DNA from: Deferribacteraceae bacterium
Lineage (GTDB): Bacteria; Chrysiogenota; Deferribacteres; Deferribacterales; Deferrivibrionaceae
Direction: 5' to 3'
DNA: 64,000 bases
NCBI GenBank assembly: GCA_020054865.1
Contig: JAIHAR010000004.1
Coordinates: forward strand, 30,864-94,863
The position numbers and the translations under genes are program-made. This document shows, one piece after another, positions 56,258 through 64,000 of the stretch. The notes below the pieces were generated by a model. It had not been told where the DNA came from. It made no database searches and worked only from the letters and a program-made list of their open reading frames with translations. The number at the start of each line of letters is the position of its first letter. Positions within the stretch are counted from its first letter, which is position 1.

Positions 56258-57742
56258 CTATTTTATATTTCTTATTAAGTCGTGAAGTAGCCTCAGCCCA
56301 AAACCTGAAGCACCTTCCCCGTAAAATGGGTGTTTTTCTTCAATATATGCAGTCCCTGCGATATCAAAATGTATCCATGGTGTATTTGATACAAATTCGT
56401 TCAAAAACAAAGCACCTATAATTGTGCCTGCTTCCCCTTTTTTTGTAGCAATATTTTGAATATCGGCAACTTTGCTTTTTATCCTCTTTTTGTATTCTTT
56501 GTATAGAGGTAGCATCCACACATCCTCCCCGGTGTATTCTGAGGAATCGAAGACTGCTTCGGCAAGTTCATCGCTGTTTGAGAAAAATGCGGCACAAAAA
56601 CTGCCAAGTGCAACCACACATGCACCGGTGAGTGTTGCAAGATCGATAATTTTGTCTGACTTTTCCTCGACGGCAGTTGCAATGGCATCAGCAAGAATCA
56701 ATCTCCCTTCAGCGTCGGTATTTAATATTTCCACAGTTTTTCCTGATTTTGACTTTATTATGTCAGATGGTCTGTAAGCAGTTTGTCCAATAGTGTTTTC
56801 TACCAGAGGTATATAAAAATTGACATTTATTTTTTCATTAAGTGAAGCAATAAGCTTTGCAATTCCAAGTGCGGTAGCTCCCCCTGCCATATCTGTCTTC
56901 ATAGTTTCTATGTGGCCTGTGGGTTTTAAGTTGGTACCACCTGAGTCAAAGGTTACCCCTTTACCAACTACAGCAATATGTTTATCAGAGTTGGGATCCC
57001 CTTTGTAATAAATTTTCAATAGTGCTGGTTTGTTCTCACTTCCTGAACCAACTGTATAAATTAGATTAAGCCCTTCTTTTTTCAAATCTTCACCTGAAAT
57101 GGCAACAATTTTACACTTTTTAGATTCAAGCTCCTTTTTTGCAATATTGCAAAACCTTTCAGGGGTAAGCTCATTTGCCGGAAGATTTACCAGGTCTTTT
57201 ACCAAAAAGCTTGCATCAGCAAATTTTTCTATTTCTATAAATACATTGTCGAATTTTGCAGTGTCTGTTTTGAACCTTGAGTATAGTGCTATTTCAAGGT
57301 TTCTACAGTCAAAATCTTTGGTGGTTTTAAACTTATCAAAAACATAGATTCCGTTAATCACACCGTTTAAAACAAGTTTTGTGTATTCAGCATAATTTCT
57401 TTTACCAAAAGTATCTTCCGGTATTACAATGACAGGTTTATTTATTTTCCTGGCTTTGATGTATTCACCATATAAAAACCCCAATTTCAGAAGATCCTGA
57501 ACGCCAAATAATCTGGGGATAAATCCTATAATGATTTTAACCGCATTATTGTTTTTTACAAATGATATTTCTTGTAATTTTGGCTCTTCAATATCTTCTT
57601 TTGTTTCACCCAAAAGTTTTACGATTGTTTCAAATTCTTTTTTGTTAAAATATCTTTTCAGTATATCTGTGTTTTCAATAATGCTGATAAATACATAATT
57701 GGATTTTTCAAAAGTGGTTTTTTCTGTAAATTTGATTTTCAT
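56258..57742 (-). CDS. pepA: Leucyl aminopeptidase (M17)
   Basis: A 494-residue cytosolic aminopeptidase. The C-terminal catalytic domain shows VVGKGVTFDSGGTNLKP, MKTDMAGGATALGIAKLIA, EILNTDAEGRLILADAIATA and a late IHFDIAGTAYIE; these carry both metal sites. It removes N-terminal residues from peptides. Seventeen bases downstream of def, same strand, so both can act on new proteins. Confidence 0.95.
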   Translation of the reverse strand: MKIKFTEKTTFEKSNYVFISIIENTDILKRYFNKKEFETIVKLLGETKEDIEEPKLQEISFVKNNNAVKIIIGFIPRLFGVQDLLKLGFLYGEYIKARKINKPVIVIPEDTFGKRNYAEYTKLVLNGVINGIYVFDKFKTTKDFDCRNLEIALYSRFKTDTAKFDNVFIEIEKFADASFLVKDLVNLPANELTPERFCNIAKKELESKKCKIVAISGEDLKKEGLNLIYTVGSGSENKPALLKIYYKGDPNSDKHIAVVGKGVTFDSGGTNLKPTGHIETMKTDMAGGATALGIAKLIASLNEKINVNFYIPLVENTIGQTAYRPSDIIKSKSGKTVEILNTDAEGRLILADAIATAVEEKSDKIIDLATLTGACVVALGSFCAAFFSNSDELAEAVFDSSEYTGEDVWMLPLYKEYKKRIKSKVADIQNIATKKGEAGTIIGALFLNEFVSNTPWIHFDIAGTAYIEEKHPFYGEGASGFGLRLLHDLIRNIK

Positions 57743-57758
57743 TTTACCCTCTCTTGGA

Positions 57759-58274
57759 TTAGCTGTTTTGTTTCTGAAATTTTAGTTTTTTTCTTACTCT
57801 CTTTTTTATAAATTCCCTCTTTAAAGGGCTTATTTTATCGATAAAAAGTACTCCGTCAAGATGATCAATTTCATGTTGGAAAGCTCTTGCAAGAAGGCCG
57901 TCTGCTTCAATGATATGCTCAACTGAATTTTCATCAAGAAACTTTACTTTAATTTTTTCTGCCCTTTTCACTTCCGCATATTCTTCCGGAACACTCAGGC
58001 ACCCTTCTTCGCCAACTACTTCACCATCCATTTCCAGTATTTCGGGGTTTACTATTTTCATAAGTCCGCTTTTTTCTTCAGGACCGGTGATATCAATAAC
58101 AATCACCCTTTTGTTTACGCCTACCTGGGGTGCAGCCAGACCAATCCCCGGTGCGTTGTACATTGTTTCTGCCATATTATCCAAAAGTTCTTTTATATTA
58201 TCGTCAACTGTCTCAACAGGTGTACTCTTTTTTCTCAATACTTCATCCGGAAAAGTTTTTATCTCAAGTATCAT
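57759..58274 (-). CDS. def: Peptide deformylase
   Basis: A 171-residue enzyme. Metal and catalytic motifs GIGLAAPQVGVNKR, EEGCLSVPEE and FQHEIDHLDGVLF are complete. It removes formyl groups from nascent N termini. The ATG at 58274 follows GGAGG; an in-frame upstream start (58295) is not needed. Confidence 0.95.
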   Translation of the reverse strand: MILEIKTFPDEVLRKKSTPVETVDDNIKELLDNMAETMYNAPGIGLAAPQVGVNKRVIVIDITGPEEKSGLMKIVNPEILEMDGEVVGEEGCLSVPEEYAEVKRAEKIKVKFLDENSVEHIIEADGLLARAFQHEIDHLDGVLFIDKISPLKREFIKKRVRKKLKFQKQNS

Positions 58275-58313
58275 TTTTGCCTCCGTTTTAAACATAATAT
58301 ATGCAAATTAGAA

Positions 58314-58748
58314 TTATTCAAGAAATAAACTGTCTTCGTAAGAATAATTCCTGAAATACCCTTCCATAGCAGATTTGACTTTTACCTGCAATTCTTTATC
58401 ATTTATGTTCTTTGTGAGTCTTTCAATAATTTTTTTCTCTTTTTCGGTTATCTGTCTGAAAGCAACCTCTTCAGATTCAAATTTTTTATAATTGACAAAA
58501 AATTTAATATCACTGATTTTAAAATGTGTTGGCAATTTCTGGAGGATATCTTCTTTTAAAAAGCTTAATTCGTGTTGCCATATCGGATCAAAAACCAGAA
58601 CATTCAAAACATTTTTATTTATCCTGACAGGGAGAGTTACTCTGGATATCTGGTCACCAACGACTTTTTTCCAGACAGCATTTATTTGAATGATGGAACG
58701 AAGACTTTTAGAAAGGTTTTTTTCAAAAAAATCAGATAGCTTTTTCAT
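58314..58748 (-). CDS. DUF721/DciA-like protein
   Basis: A 144-residue protein with the DUF721 layout: N-terminal short helices (LSKSLRSIIQINAVWKKVVG), then VTLPVRINKNVLNVLVFDPI with WQHELSFLKEDILQKL. DciA members help load the replicative helicase DnaB. The C-terminal 50 residues are charged. Overlaps obg by 17 bases. Confidence 0.75.
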   Translation of the reverse strand: MKKLSDFFEKNLSKSLRSIIQINAVWKKVVGDQISRVTLPVRINKNVLNVLVFDPIWQHELSFLKEDILQKLPTHFKISDIKFFVNYKKFESEEVAFRQITEKEKKIIERLTKNINDKELQVKVKSAMEGYFRNYSYEDSLFLE

Positions 58749-59748
58749 TATTGTATGCTAATAGTTTTTCCTCAATAAGTTCAATTAATTTTTCAGTGTT
58801 TTTTCTTGTAATGGAGGAAATTTCAACATAATTGCCGCTTAACTTATTATTTTCGATAAATTTTCTAAAAAGGTTAAGTTCCTTTTCGTTGGCGGCGTCA
58901 ATTTTGGTGGATACGATTATTTCTTTTTTTTCAAAAAGCTCCATCGAGTATTTTTTTATTTCATTTCTAATAATATTGTACCTTTCAATCATCGAACTAT
59001 CTTCAGAGCAATCGATAAAATGGACAAGCAGTTTTGTTCTTTCCATATGTTTTAAAAACCTTATGCCAAGCCCTACACCTTCGTGCGCACCTTCAATAAG
59101 TCCCGGCATATCTGCGATAACAAATGAATGTATTTTTTTGCCTTTAACCACTCCGAGATTTGGATGCAATGTAGTAAAAGGGTAATCAGCCACTTTTGGT
59201 TTTGCGGCAGAAACTACCGAGATAAATGTCGATTTACCGGCATTTGGAAAGCCTATAATCCCTACGTCAGCTATAAGTTTAAGCTCAAGGAGCAAATTGA
59301 ATTCTTCCCCTTTTTGCCCGTCTTCAGCATATCTTGGGGCTCTCTTGGTTGGAGTTACAAAAGCCATATTCCCCCTTCCACCTTTTCCACCCCTTGCAAC
59401 TATCTCTTTTTGGCCATGAGCGATAATATCAGCAAGTATCTCATCATTGTCGGCATTTTTTATTACAGTCCCAAGCGGTACTTTAATTATTAAATCCTGA
59501 CCATTTTTGCCATTTTGGTCTTTACCCCGACCATGCTCACCTCTTTCTGCTTTATAAATGTGCAGATAGTTGAGGTCAAAAAGTGTGTGCTTTGAATTGT
59601 CCCCCTCAAAGATTATATTTCCGCCGTCCCCGCCATGTCCGCCATCGGGGCCGCCTCTTGGGACATATTTTTCCCTGCGGAAACTTACACACCCATTTCC
59701 ACCATCTCCAGCTTTTACTTTAATTTTGATTTCATCAATGAATTTCAT
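58732..59748 (-). CDS. obg: Ribosome-associated GTPase Obg
   Basis: A 338-residue Obg. Glycine-rich Obg domain (1-158, KAGDGGNGCVSFRREKYVP, GGPDGGHGGDGGN), then the G domain with GFPNAGKSTFIS (G1), DMPGLIEGAHEG (G3) and STKIDAANE (G4). It acts in 50S maturation and stress control. The start at 59748 fits the family (MKFIDEIKIKV); no ribosome site precedes it and a TATAAT lies directly upstream, so the mRNA may be leaderless. Confidence 0.95.
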   Translation of the reverse strand: MKFIDEIKIKVKAGDGGNGCVSFRREKYVPRGGPDGGHGGDGGNIIFEGDNSKHTLFDLNYLHIYKAERGEHGRGKDQNGKNGQDLIIKVPLGTVIKNADNDEILADIIAHGQKEIVARGGKGGRGNMAFVTPTKRAPRYAEDGQKGEEFNLLLELKLIADVGIIGFPNAGKSTFISVVSAAKPKVADYPFTTLHPNLGVVKGKKIHSFVIADMPGLIEGAHEGVGLGIRFLKHMERTKLLVHFIDCSEDSSMIERYNIIRNEIKKYSMELFEKKEIIVSTKIDAANEKELNLFRKFIENNKLSGNYVEISSITRKNTEKLIELIEEKLLAYNNEKAI

Positions 59749-59754
59749 AATAAC

Positions 59755-59760
59755 ATTATA
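59755..59760 (-). promoter_or_regulatory. TATAAT box directly before obg
   Basis: A perfect TATAAT on the minus strand ends 7 bases before the obg ATG. With usual -10 to +1 spacing, transcription would begin at or next to the A of the start codon. A recognisable -35 is weak (TTTTCA in the terminator stem). Confidence 0.5.
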
Positions 59761-59763
59761 ACA

Positions 59764-59791
59764 AAAAGCCCCTCTTTTGAAAAGAGGGGCC
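59764..59791 (-). terminator. Intrinsic terminator between rpmA and obg
   Basis: GCCCCTCTTTT-CAAAAGAGGGGC followed by T5 on the minus strand, directly behind rpmA. It separates the ribosomal protein transcript from obg. Confidence 0.88.
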
Positions 59792-59819
59792 ATTAATCTT
59801 TAGTTATTTTTTGTATAAA

Positions 59820-60083
59820 TTAGTTAGCAGCTTCAGAGTAAACTGATATGAATTTACCTTTTCTGCCCTTATCTTCAAATTTTACCAATCCATCTGTGAG
59901 TGCAAAAAGGGTGTAATCCTTACCGCAGCCAACATTATTACCTGGTTTAAACTGCGTTCCTCTCTGTCTGACGAGGATGTTGCCAGCTCTGACAACCTGG
60001 CCTTCAAACTTTTTTACACCAAGTCTTTTACTTTGACTGTCTCTGCCGTTTCTGGTACTACCACCAGCTTTCTTGTGAGCCAT
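59820..60083 (-). CDS. rpmA: 50S ribosomal protein L27
   Basis: An 87-residue L27: [20 protein letters not shown], then [20 protein letters not shown]. The N terminus begins directly with AHKKAGG, with no Firmicute-type cleavable leader. Behind rplU with 10 bases between and an AGGAGG site. Confidence 0.98.
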   Translation of the reverse strand: MAHKKAGGSTRNGRDSQSKRLGVKKFEGQVVRAGNILVRQRGTQFKPGNNVGCGKDYTLFALTDGLVKFEDKGRKGKFISVYSEAAN

Positions 60084-60093
60084 CTATATCCTC

Positions 60094-60408
60094 CTAACCA
60101 ACTTTTATATCTTTAATTCTGACTTTTGTAAGATACTGCCTGTGCCCTTGCTTCTTTTTGTAATCTTTTCTTCTTTTTCTTTTAAAAACAATTATCTTTT
60201 CTCCTCTTGTTTGCTCAAGAACCTCAGCTTCTACCAAAGCACCTTGAACAACAGGACTTCCAACTGTTAATTCACCGTCTTTTGAAACAGCGAGTATGTT
60301 TTCAAATTTAACAGCAGCACCTTTTTCAGCATCAATTTTTTCCACAGTGATAATATCTCCAGGTTTAACAGTAAACTGTTTTCCTCCGGTTTTAACTATT
60401 GCAAACAT
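60094..60408 (-). CDS. rplU: 50S ribosomal protein L21
   Basis: A 104-residue L21: MFAIVKTGGKQFTVKPGDII, KRRKDYKKKQGHRQYLTKVR. Binds 23S rRNA. First gene of rplU-rpmA; strong GGAGG site and good promoter upstream. Confidence 0.98.
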   Translation of the reverse strand: MFAIVKTGGKQFTVKPGDIITVEKIDAEKGAAVKFENILAVSKDGELTVGSPVVQGALVEAEVLEQTRGEKIIVFKRKRRKDYKKKQGHRQYLTKVRIKDIKVG

Positions 60409-60448
60409 CGCTTGACCTCCAATTTAAGCACAATCTTAGGGAAAAAGT

Positions 60449-60477
60449 CATATAACAGCATTGAAACTTTTAGTCAA
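60449..60477 (-). promoter_or_regulatory. Sigma-70 promoter of rplU-rpmA
   Basis: On the minus strand TTGACT, 17 bases, TATATG. Confidence 0.7.
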
Positions 60478-60510
60478 CAGAAAAGTTGCATATTTTTGAA
60501 AAATACGTTA

Positions 60511-60539
60511 TTGACAATTATACCTCGATTAATTATAGT
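60511..60539 (+). promoter_or_regulatory. Sigma-70 promoter of yceD-rpmF-plsX-fabH-fabD
   Basis: TTGACA, 17 bases, TATAGT, 28 bases before the yceD start. It lies back to back with the rplU promoter. Confidence 0.85.
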
Positions 60540-60567
60540 ACTTCGCACTTTTTTCTAAGGTGGTGTA

Positions 60568-61074
60568 ATGCGCATATATTTTGAACAGATTACCGAAGAT
60601 GGTAAGAAATTTAGCTTATCCAAGAGTTTTAGTGTGGATGATACCGAATATATTGTAGATGTTTTTGAAGGTTTGATTTATCCGGCTGGTGAAGGCTTTT
60701 TGCTGGATGCAAAGCTAAAATTAAGAATAAATGATAACTGCGATAGATGTCTTGAAAGGTTTGAGGAAGCTTTTGAGGAAAGGGTTACAGTTGAAATAGT
60801 AAAGAGAGATAACGAGGCTGAAGAGAGTGTAGAGTTGACAGATGAGGATGTAGGTTTTTATATTGTTGAAGAAAGTGCAGTGGATCTTGATCATATTCTG
60901 ATGCAGGAATCAGTGCTTTTGAGACCTTTCAAAAGGGTATGCAGTGAAGAGTGCAGAGGGATATGCTCGGGATGTGGTGCGAATTTGAATGTTGAAACCT
61001 GTAAATGTAAGCCGGATGTAGATGATAGATGGAAAGCTCTGGCTGATTTTATGCAGAAAGATAAAAACAAGTAG
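60568..61074 (+). CDS. yceD: DUF177/YceD family protein
   Basis: A 168-residue YceD protein: CDRCLERFEEAFEERVTVEI in the middle, RPFKRVCSEECRGICSGCGA at the C terminus, both typical, plus CKC at the very end. YceD homologues take part in 23S rRNA precursor handling and are nearly always followed by rpmF, as here (18 bases). Confidence 0.9.
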   Translation: MRIYFEQITEDGKKFSLSKSFSVDDTEYIVDVFEGLIYPAGEGFLLDAKLKLRINDNCDRCLERFEEAFEERVTVEIVKRDNEAEESVELTDEDVGFYIVEESAVDLDHILMQESVLLRPFKRVCSEECRGICSGCGANLNVETCKCKPDVDDRWKALADFMQKDKNK

Positions 61075-61092
61075 TATAAAAAGGAGAGAAAT

Positions 61093-61275
61093 ATGCCAAA
61101 TCCAAAGGGAAAAAGTTCAAGATCAAAAAGAGGCGCAAGAAGAAGCCATATCAAGGCTACAGTGATGGGGTTTGCAAAATGTGATAATTGTGGTGAGTTG
61201 AAGCTTACTCACAGGGTTTGCCCATCATGTGGACACTATTCTAAAAAACAAGTTTTAAAAACAGAAGAAATTTAA
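61093..61275 (+). CDS. rpmF: 50S ribosomal protein L32, zinc-binding form
   Basis: A 60-residue L32: MPNPKGKSSRSKRGARRSHI, and a zinc ribbon CDNCGELKLTHRVCPSCGHY with both CxxC pairs. AAGGAGAG site. plsX follows after 5 bases, the conserved rpmF-plsX pair. Confidence 0.97.
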   Translation: MPNPKGKSSRSKRGARRSHIKATVMGFAKCDNCGELKLTHRVCPSCGHYSKKQVLKTEEI

Positions 61276-61280
61276 TCTGA

Positions 61281-62360
61281 ATGAGAATTGTTGTTGATGC
61301 AATGGGGGGCGATTTTGCCCCCACTGAAGTGATTAGCGGAGCCGTTGAATCCATAAGGCAGTACGGGTACAATATTGTACTCGTAGGTGATGAAAGGCTT
61401 ATAAATAAAGAGTTGTCTAAATACTCAAAATCAGATAGGGACAAGATATTTGTTGTTCATACTGAAGAGGCTGTGACCATGGAAGACAGCCCTTCGCAGG
61501 TAGTCAGAGGAAAGAGAAACTCATCCATTCACATAGCGTTAAAGATGCTTAAAAATGGGGAAGCCTCAGGTTTTTTCAGTGCCGGCAACACCGGCGCCAT
61601 TATGGCTATCTCCAAGCTTTTTTTACGAACTATTGAAGGGGTCGATAGGCCGGCAATAGGGGCAGTCCTTCCTACAACGAAAGGGCATACTGTAATGCTC
61701 GATGTTGGGGCAAATGTGGATTGCAAACCGATACATTTTCTCCAGTTTGCAATTATGGGTTCTGCTTATGCAAAAATAGTACTTAATATTGATGACCCGA
61801 CTGTAAAATTGCTTAGTATCGGTGAAGAAGACGTAAAAGGGAATGAGCTTACAAAATCAGTTTTCAAACTTTTACAAAATTCTGAAGGTATAAATTTTAG
61901 AGGAAATGTTGAAGGTAAGGAGATTTTTAAAGGTGTTTGTGATGTAATTGTGTGCGATGGTTTTGCTGGCAACATTGCTTTAAAGGCAAGCGAATCTGCT
62001 GCAGGATACATTTCAAAACTTTTAAAAGAGGAGTTGACAAGGAATTTTGTTTCCAAAATAGGTGCGCTCCTGGCAAAAGGAGCTTTTGATAGAATAAAAA
62101 AACGTGCCGATTATACAGAATACGGTGGTGCACCCCTTCTTGGGGTAAACGGTGTGGTTATTATAGGTCATGGTAGCTCAAATTCAAACGCTGTTAAGAA
62201 TGGAATTAGGGTTGCTCATGAACTTGCCGAGCAAAAACTTACTGCTGTTATTGAAAAAAATATTAGAGATGGCTATTCAGCAATGAAAGTTGACAAAGGT
62301 GAAAGTTTCTGGAACAATATCAAGGAAAAACTGATTAAAATCAGTAAGAGCGAAGATTAA
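61281..62360 (+). CDS. plsX: Phosphate acyltransferase PlsX
   Basis: A 359-residue PlsX: MRIVVDAMGGDFAPTEVISG, SAGNTGAIMAISKLFLRTIE, GVDRPAIGAVLPTTKGHTVM and DGFAGNIALKASE. It makes acyl-phosphate from acyl-ACP for phospholipid synthesis by PlsY. Central gene of the lipid operon. Confidence 0.97.
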   Translation: MRIVVDAMGGDFAPTEVISGAVESIRQYGYNIVLVGDERLINKELSKYSKSDRDKIFVVHTEEAVTMEDSPSQVVRGKRNSSIHIALKMLKNGEASGFFSAGNTGAIMAISKLFLRTIEGVDRPAIGAVLPTTKGHTVMLDVGANVDCKPIHFLQFAIMGSAYAKIVLNIDDPTVKLLSIGEEDVKGNELTKSVFKLLQNSEGINFRGNVEGKEIFKGVCDVIVCDGFAGNIALKASESAAGYISKLLKEELTRNFVSKIGALLAKGAFDRIKKRADYTEYGGAPLLGVNGVVIIGHGSSNSNAVKNGIRVAHELAEQKLTAVIEKNIRDGYSAMKVDKGESFWNNIKEKLIKISKSED

Positions 62361-62374
62361 TAGAAGGTGATGGA

Positions 62375-63346
62375 ATGTATTCAAAAATAACTGGTACTGG
62401 CTCTTATTTCCCTGATAAGGTGCTAACTAATGCCGACCTGGAAAAGATTGTTGATACTTCCGATGAATGGATAACTTCCAGGACAGGTATTAAGGAAAGG
62501 CGTATTTCAGAAAACGAAACCACAAGTGATATGGCTTTTAAGGCTTCACTTGAAGCTATAAATAGTGCTGGACTGGAGTCAAAAGATATAGATGGTGTAA
62601 TACTTGCAACATGTACACCTGATTATCTGATTCCATCATCTGCCTGTCTGCTTGCTGCCAAGCTAAATCTTAAAACTCCATATGCTTTTGACATAAATGC
62701 TGCCTGCTCGGGATTTATATATGCTCTTGGAGTAGCGGACTCTTTGATAAAAAATGGTCTTGGTAAGAATATACTTGTTGTTGGTGCAGAAAGGCTTAGT
62801 TCTATCATTGATTGGACTGACAGAAATACCTGTATTTTGCTTGGTGATGGAGCTGGTGCTGCTGTTTTGTCTGCAAGCAGTGAACCTGGCATCCGCTCCA
62901 TTTGTATGCAGGCTGATGGTGAATATGCGGAGATACTAACCTGTAGGGCTGGTGGCAGCAATGCTCTTTATGACAGAGACAATTTTAATATCAAAGAAAA
63001 TCTTTTCTTTATGAAAGGCAATGAGGTATTCAAAATAGCGGTCAGGTCAATGGCTGAAATTGCTGTTGAGGCGGTAGAAAAAAGTGGTCTTGCTCTTGAA
63101 GATGTGGATTATTTTATTCCGCACCAGGCAAATGTAAGGATCATTGATGCTGCGGCCAAAAGGCTGAAACTTGAACATGACAAGGTAATTATTACCCTTG
63201 ATAAATTTGGTAACACTTCAGCAGCAACAATTCCTACTGCTCTTGATATATCTGTAAAATCAGGAAAGATAAAAAAGGGTGACAATGTTGTGTCTGCTGC
63301 GTTTGGCGGTGGACTAACCTGGGCATCAATATTCTTTACAATGTAG
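62375..63346 (+). CDS. fabH: Beta-ketoacyl-ACP synthase III
   Basis: A 323-residue FabH. Catalytic Cys in DINAACSGFIYALGVADS, His in IPHQANVRIIDAAAKRL, Asn in DKFGNTSAATIPTAL. It condenses acetyl-CoA with malonyl-ACP to start fatty acid synthesis. Fifteen bases after plsX. Confidence 0.97.
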   Translation: MYSKITGTGSYFPDKVLTNADLEKIVDTSDEWITSRTGIKERRISENETTSDMAFKASLEAINSAGLESKDIDGVILATCTPDYLIPSSACLLAAKLNLKTPYAFDINAACSGFIYALGVADSLIKNGLGKNILVVGAERLSSIIDWTDRNTCILLGDGAGAAVLSASSEPGIRSICMQADGEYAEILTCRAGGSNALYDRDNFNIKENLFFMKGNEVFKIAVRSMAEIAVEAVEKSGLALEDVDYFIPHQANVRIIDAAAKRLKLEHDKVIITLDKFGNTSAATIPTALDISVKSGKIKKGDNVVSAAFGGGLTWASIFFTM

Positions 63347-63353
63347 GTGTATT

Positions 63354-64000
63354 ATGGGATTGGCTGTTATTTTCCCCGGACAGGGGTCTCAGTATGTGGG
63401 AATGGCAAAAGATTTTTACGAGAAATATGAAACTTCCAGGAATATTATTGATGAAGCTGTAACTGCCCTCGGGTTTGATTTAAAAAAAATAATGTTTGAA
63501 GGACCGGAAGAAGAACTGAAGCTTACTTTTAACACCCAGCCTGCGCTTCTTGCAGGAAGTATTGCAATATGGGAAGTGATTAAAGAAAAAATAAAGCCTG
63601 ATGCTTTCGCTGGGCATTCTCTTGGTGAGTATACTGCCCTTGTTGCAGCTGAAGGGTTGTCTTTTGTGGATGCTGTAAAAGCTGTTCATAATAGAGGAAA
63701 ATTTATGCAGGAGGCTGTTCCCGTTGGTACAGGAGCTATGGCTGCTGTTTTGGGCGGGGAAACCACAAAAATTGAAGAGCTGTGCAACAAATTATCAACA
63801 AATGGAAAAGTGGTCGAACCTGCAAATTACAACTGTAACGGACAGATTGTAGTGGCAGGGCATACTGAAGCAGTTGACAGTTTTATAGAAAATGTAAAAG
63901 AAACTGGCGCAAAAAGGGCTGTTAAGCTTCCTGTTAGTGCCCCATTTCATTGCTCACTCATGAGACCTGCTCAGGAAAAGATGAAAAAATACCTTGATGG
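63354..64000 (+). CDS. fabD: Malonyl-CoA:ACP transacylase FabD, 3' end outside window
   Basis: The frame starts at ATG 63354 and stays open to the end, giving 215 residues of FabD: MGLAVIFPGQGSQYVGMAKD, the serine motif FAGHSLGEYTALVAAEGL, ANYNCNGQIVVAGH and the His in LPVSAPFHCSLMRP. It loads malonyl groups on ACP. It follows fabH by 7 bases. Confidence 0.95.
   Translation, partial: MGLAVIFPGQGSQYVGMAKDFYEKYETSRNIIDEAVTALGFDLKKIMFEGPEEELKLTFNTQPALLAGSIAIWEVIKEKIKPDAFAGHSLGEYTALVAAEGLSFVDAVKAVHNRGKFMQEAVPVGTGAMAAVLGGETTKIEELCNKLSTNGKVVEPANYNCNGQIVVAGHTEAVDSFIENVKETGAKRAVKLPVSAPFHCSLMRPAQEKMKKYLD

Overview
This 64 kb window comes from an AT-rich chromosome of a motile, didermic (Gram-negative) bacterium. 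LpxB, a type IV pilus secretin, an RlpA lipoprotein and outer-membrane-type biosynthesis genes show the envelope type. Gene content (polar-type flagellar genes, TAXI-TRAP transporters, many c-di-GMP proteins, a molybdenum nitrogenase, HslVU) would fit the Deferribacterota or a neighbouring deep-branching phylum. That placement is inference only; no rRNA gene lies in the window. No tRNA or CRISPR array was seen.

Layout. 1-2412: 3' part of pilQ, then lpxB. 2496-10918: flagellar run fliK-flgD-flgE, then motA-motB-fliL-fliN-fliO-fliP-fliQ behind a candidate sigma-28 promoter, closed by a bidirectional terminator. 10943-16144 (minus): TAXI-TRAP permease and binding protein, a DsrE-like secreted protein, a flavin reductase and mazG. 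16232-31787: signalling and housekeeping, with a CZB chemoreceptor, a PAS-GAF-PAS-GGDEF-EAL gene cut by one in-frame stop, an SDR, glycerate kinase, a PBP1-type protein with a degenerate glycosyltransferase half, an HD-GYP protein, a PhnD-PAS gene cut at its 3' end by a complete IS200/IS605 element (tnpA, tnpB and a presumptive omegaRNA), and a membrane diguanylate cyclase. 32000-34550: a pRiA4b ORF-3-like gene and hslVU.

34563-50929 is a compact molybdenum nitrogenase island: nifV, nifB-orf91-nifA, fdx-nifZ, nifE-nifN-nifX-DUF269, draG, draT, nifHDK-nifT and modABC. It contains everything needed to sense (NifA), build (NifB, E, N, X, V), power (ferredoxin), feed with Mo (ModABC) and switch off post-translationally (DraT/DraG) a Mo-Fe nitrogenase. 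Sigma-54 (-24/-12) elements and TGT-N10-ACA NifA sites can be read directly in front of nifV/nifB, fdx/nifE and nifH, and a -24/-12 element in front of modA. The two divergent regions share nearly identical geometry. nifA lies downstream of a NifA-type promoter and has the cysteine spacing of oxygen-sensitive NifA. nifE is broken by a one-base shift at an A8 tract.

51075-64000: secreted MsrAB, an aminotransferase, then a minus-strand block (rlpA, mnmH, lysR, pepA, def, DUF721 gene, obg, rpmA, rplU). This diverges from the plus-strand yceD-rpmF-plsX-fabH-fabD lipid-synthesis operon, which runs off the end of the window.
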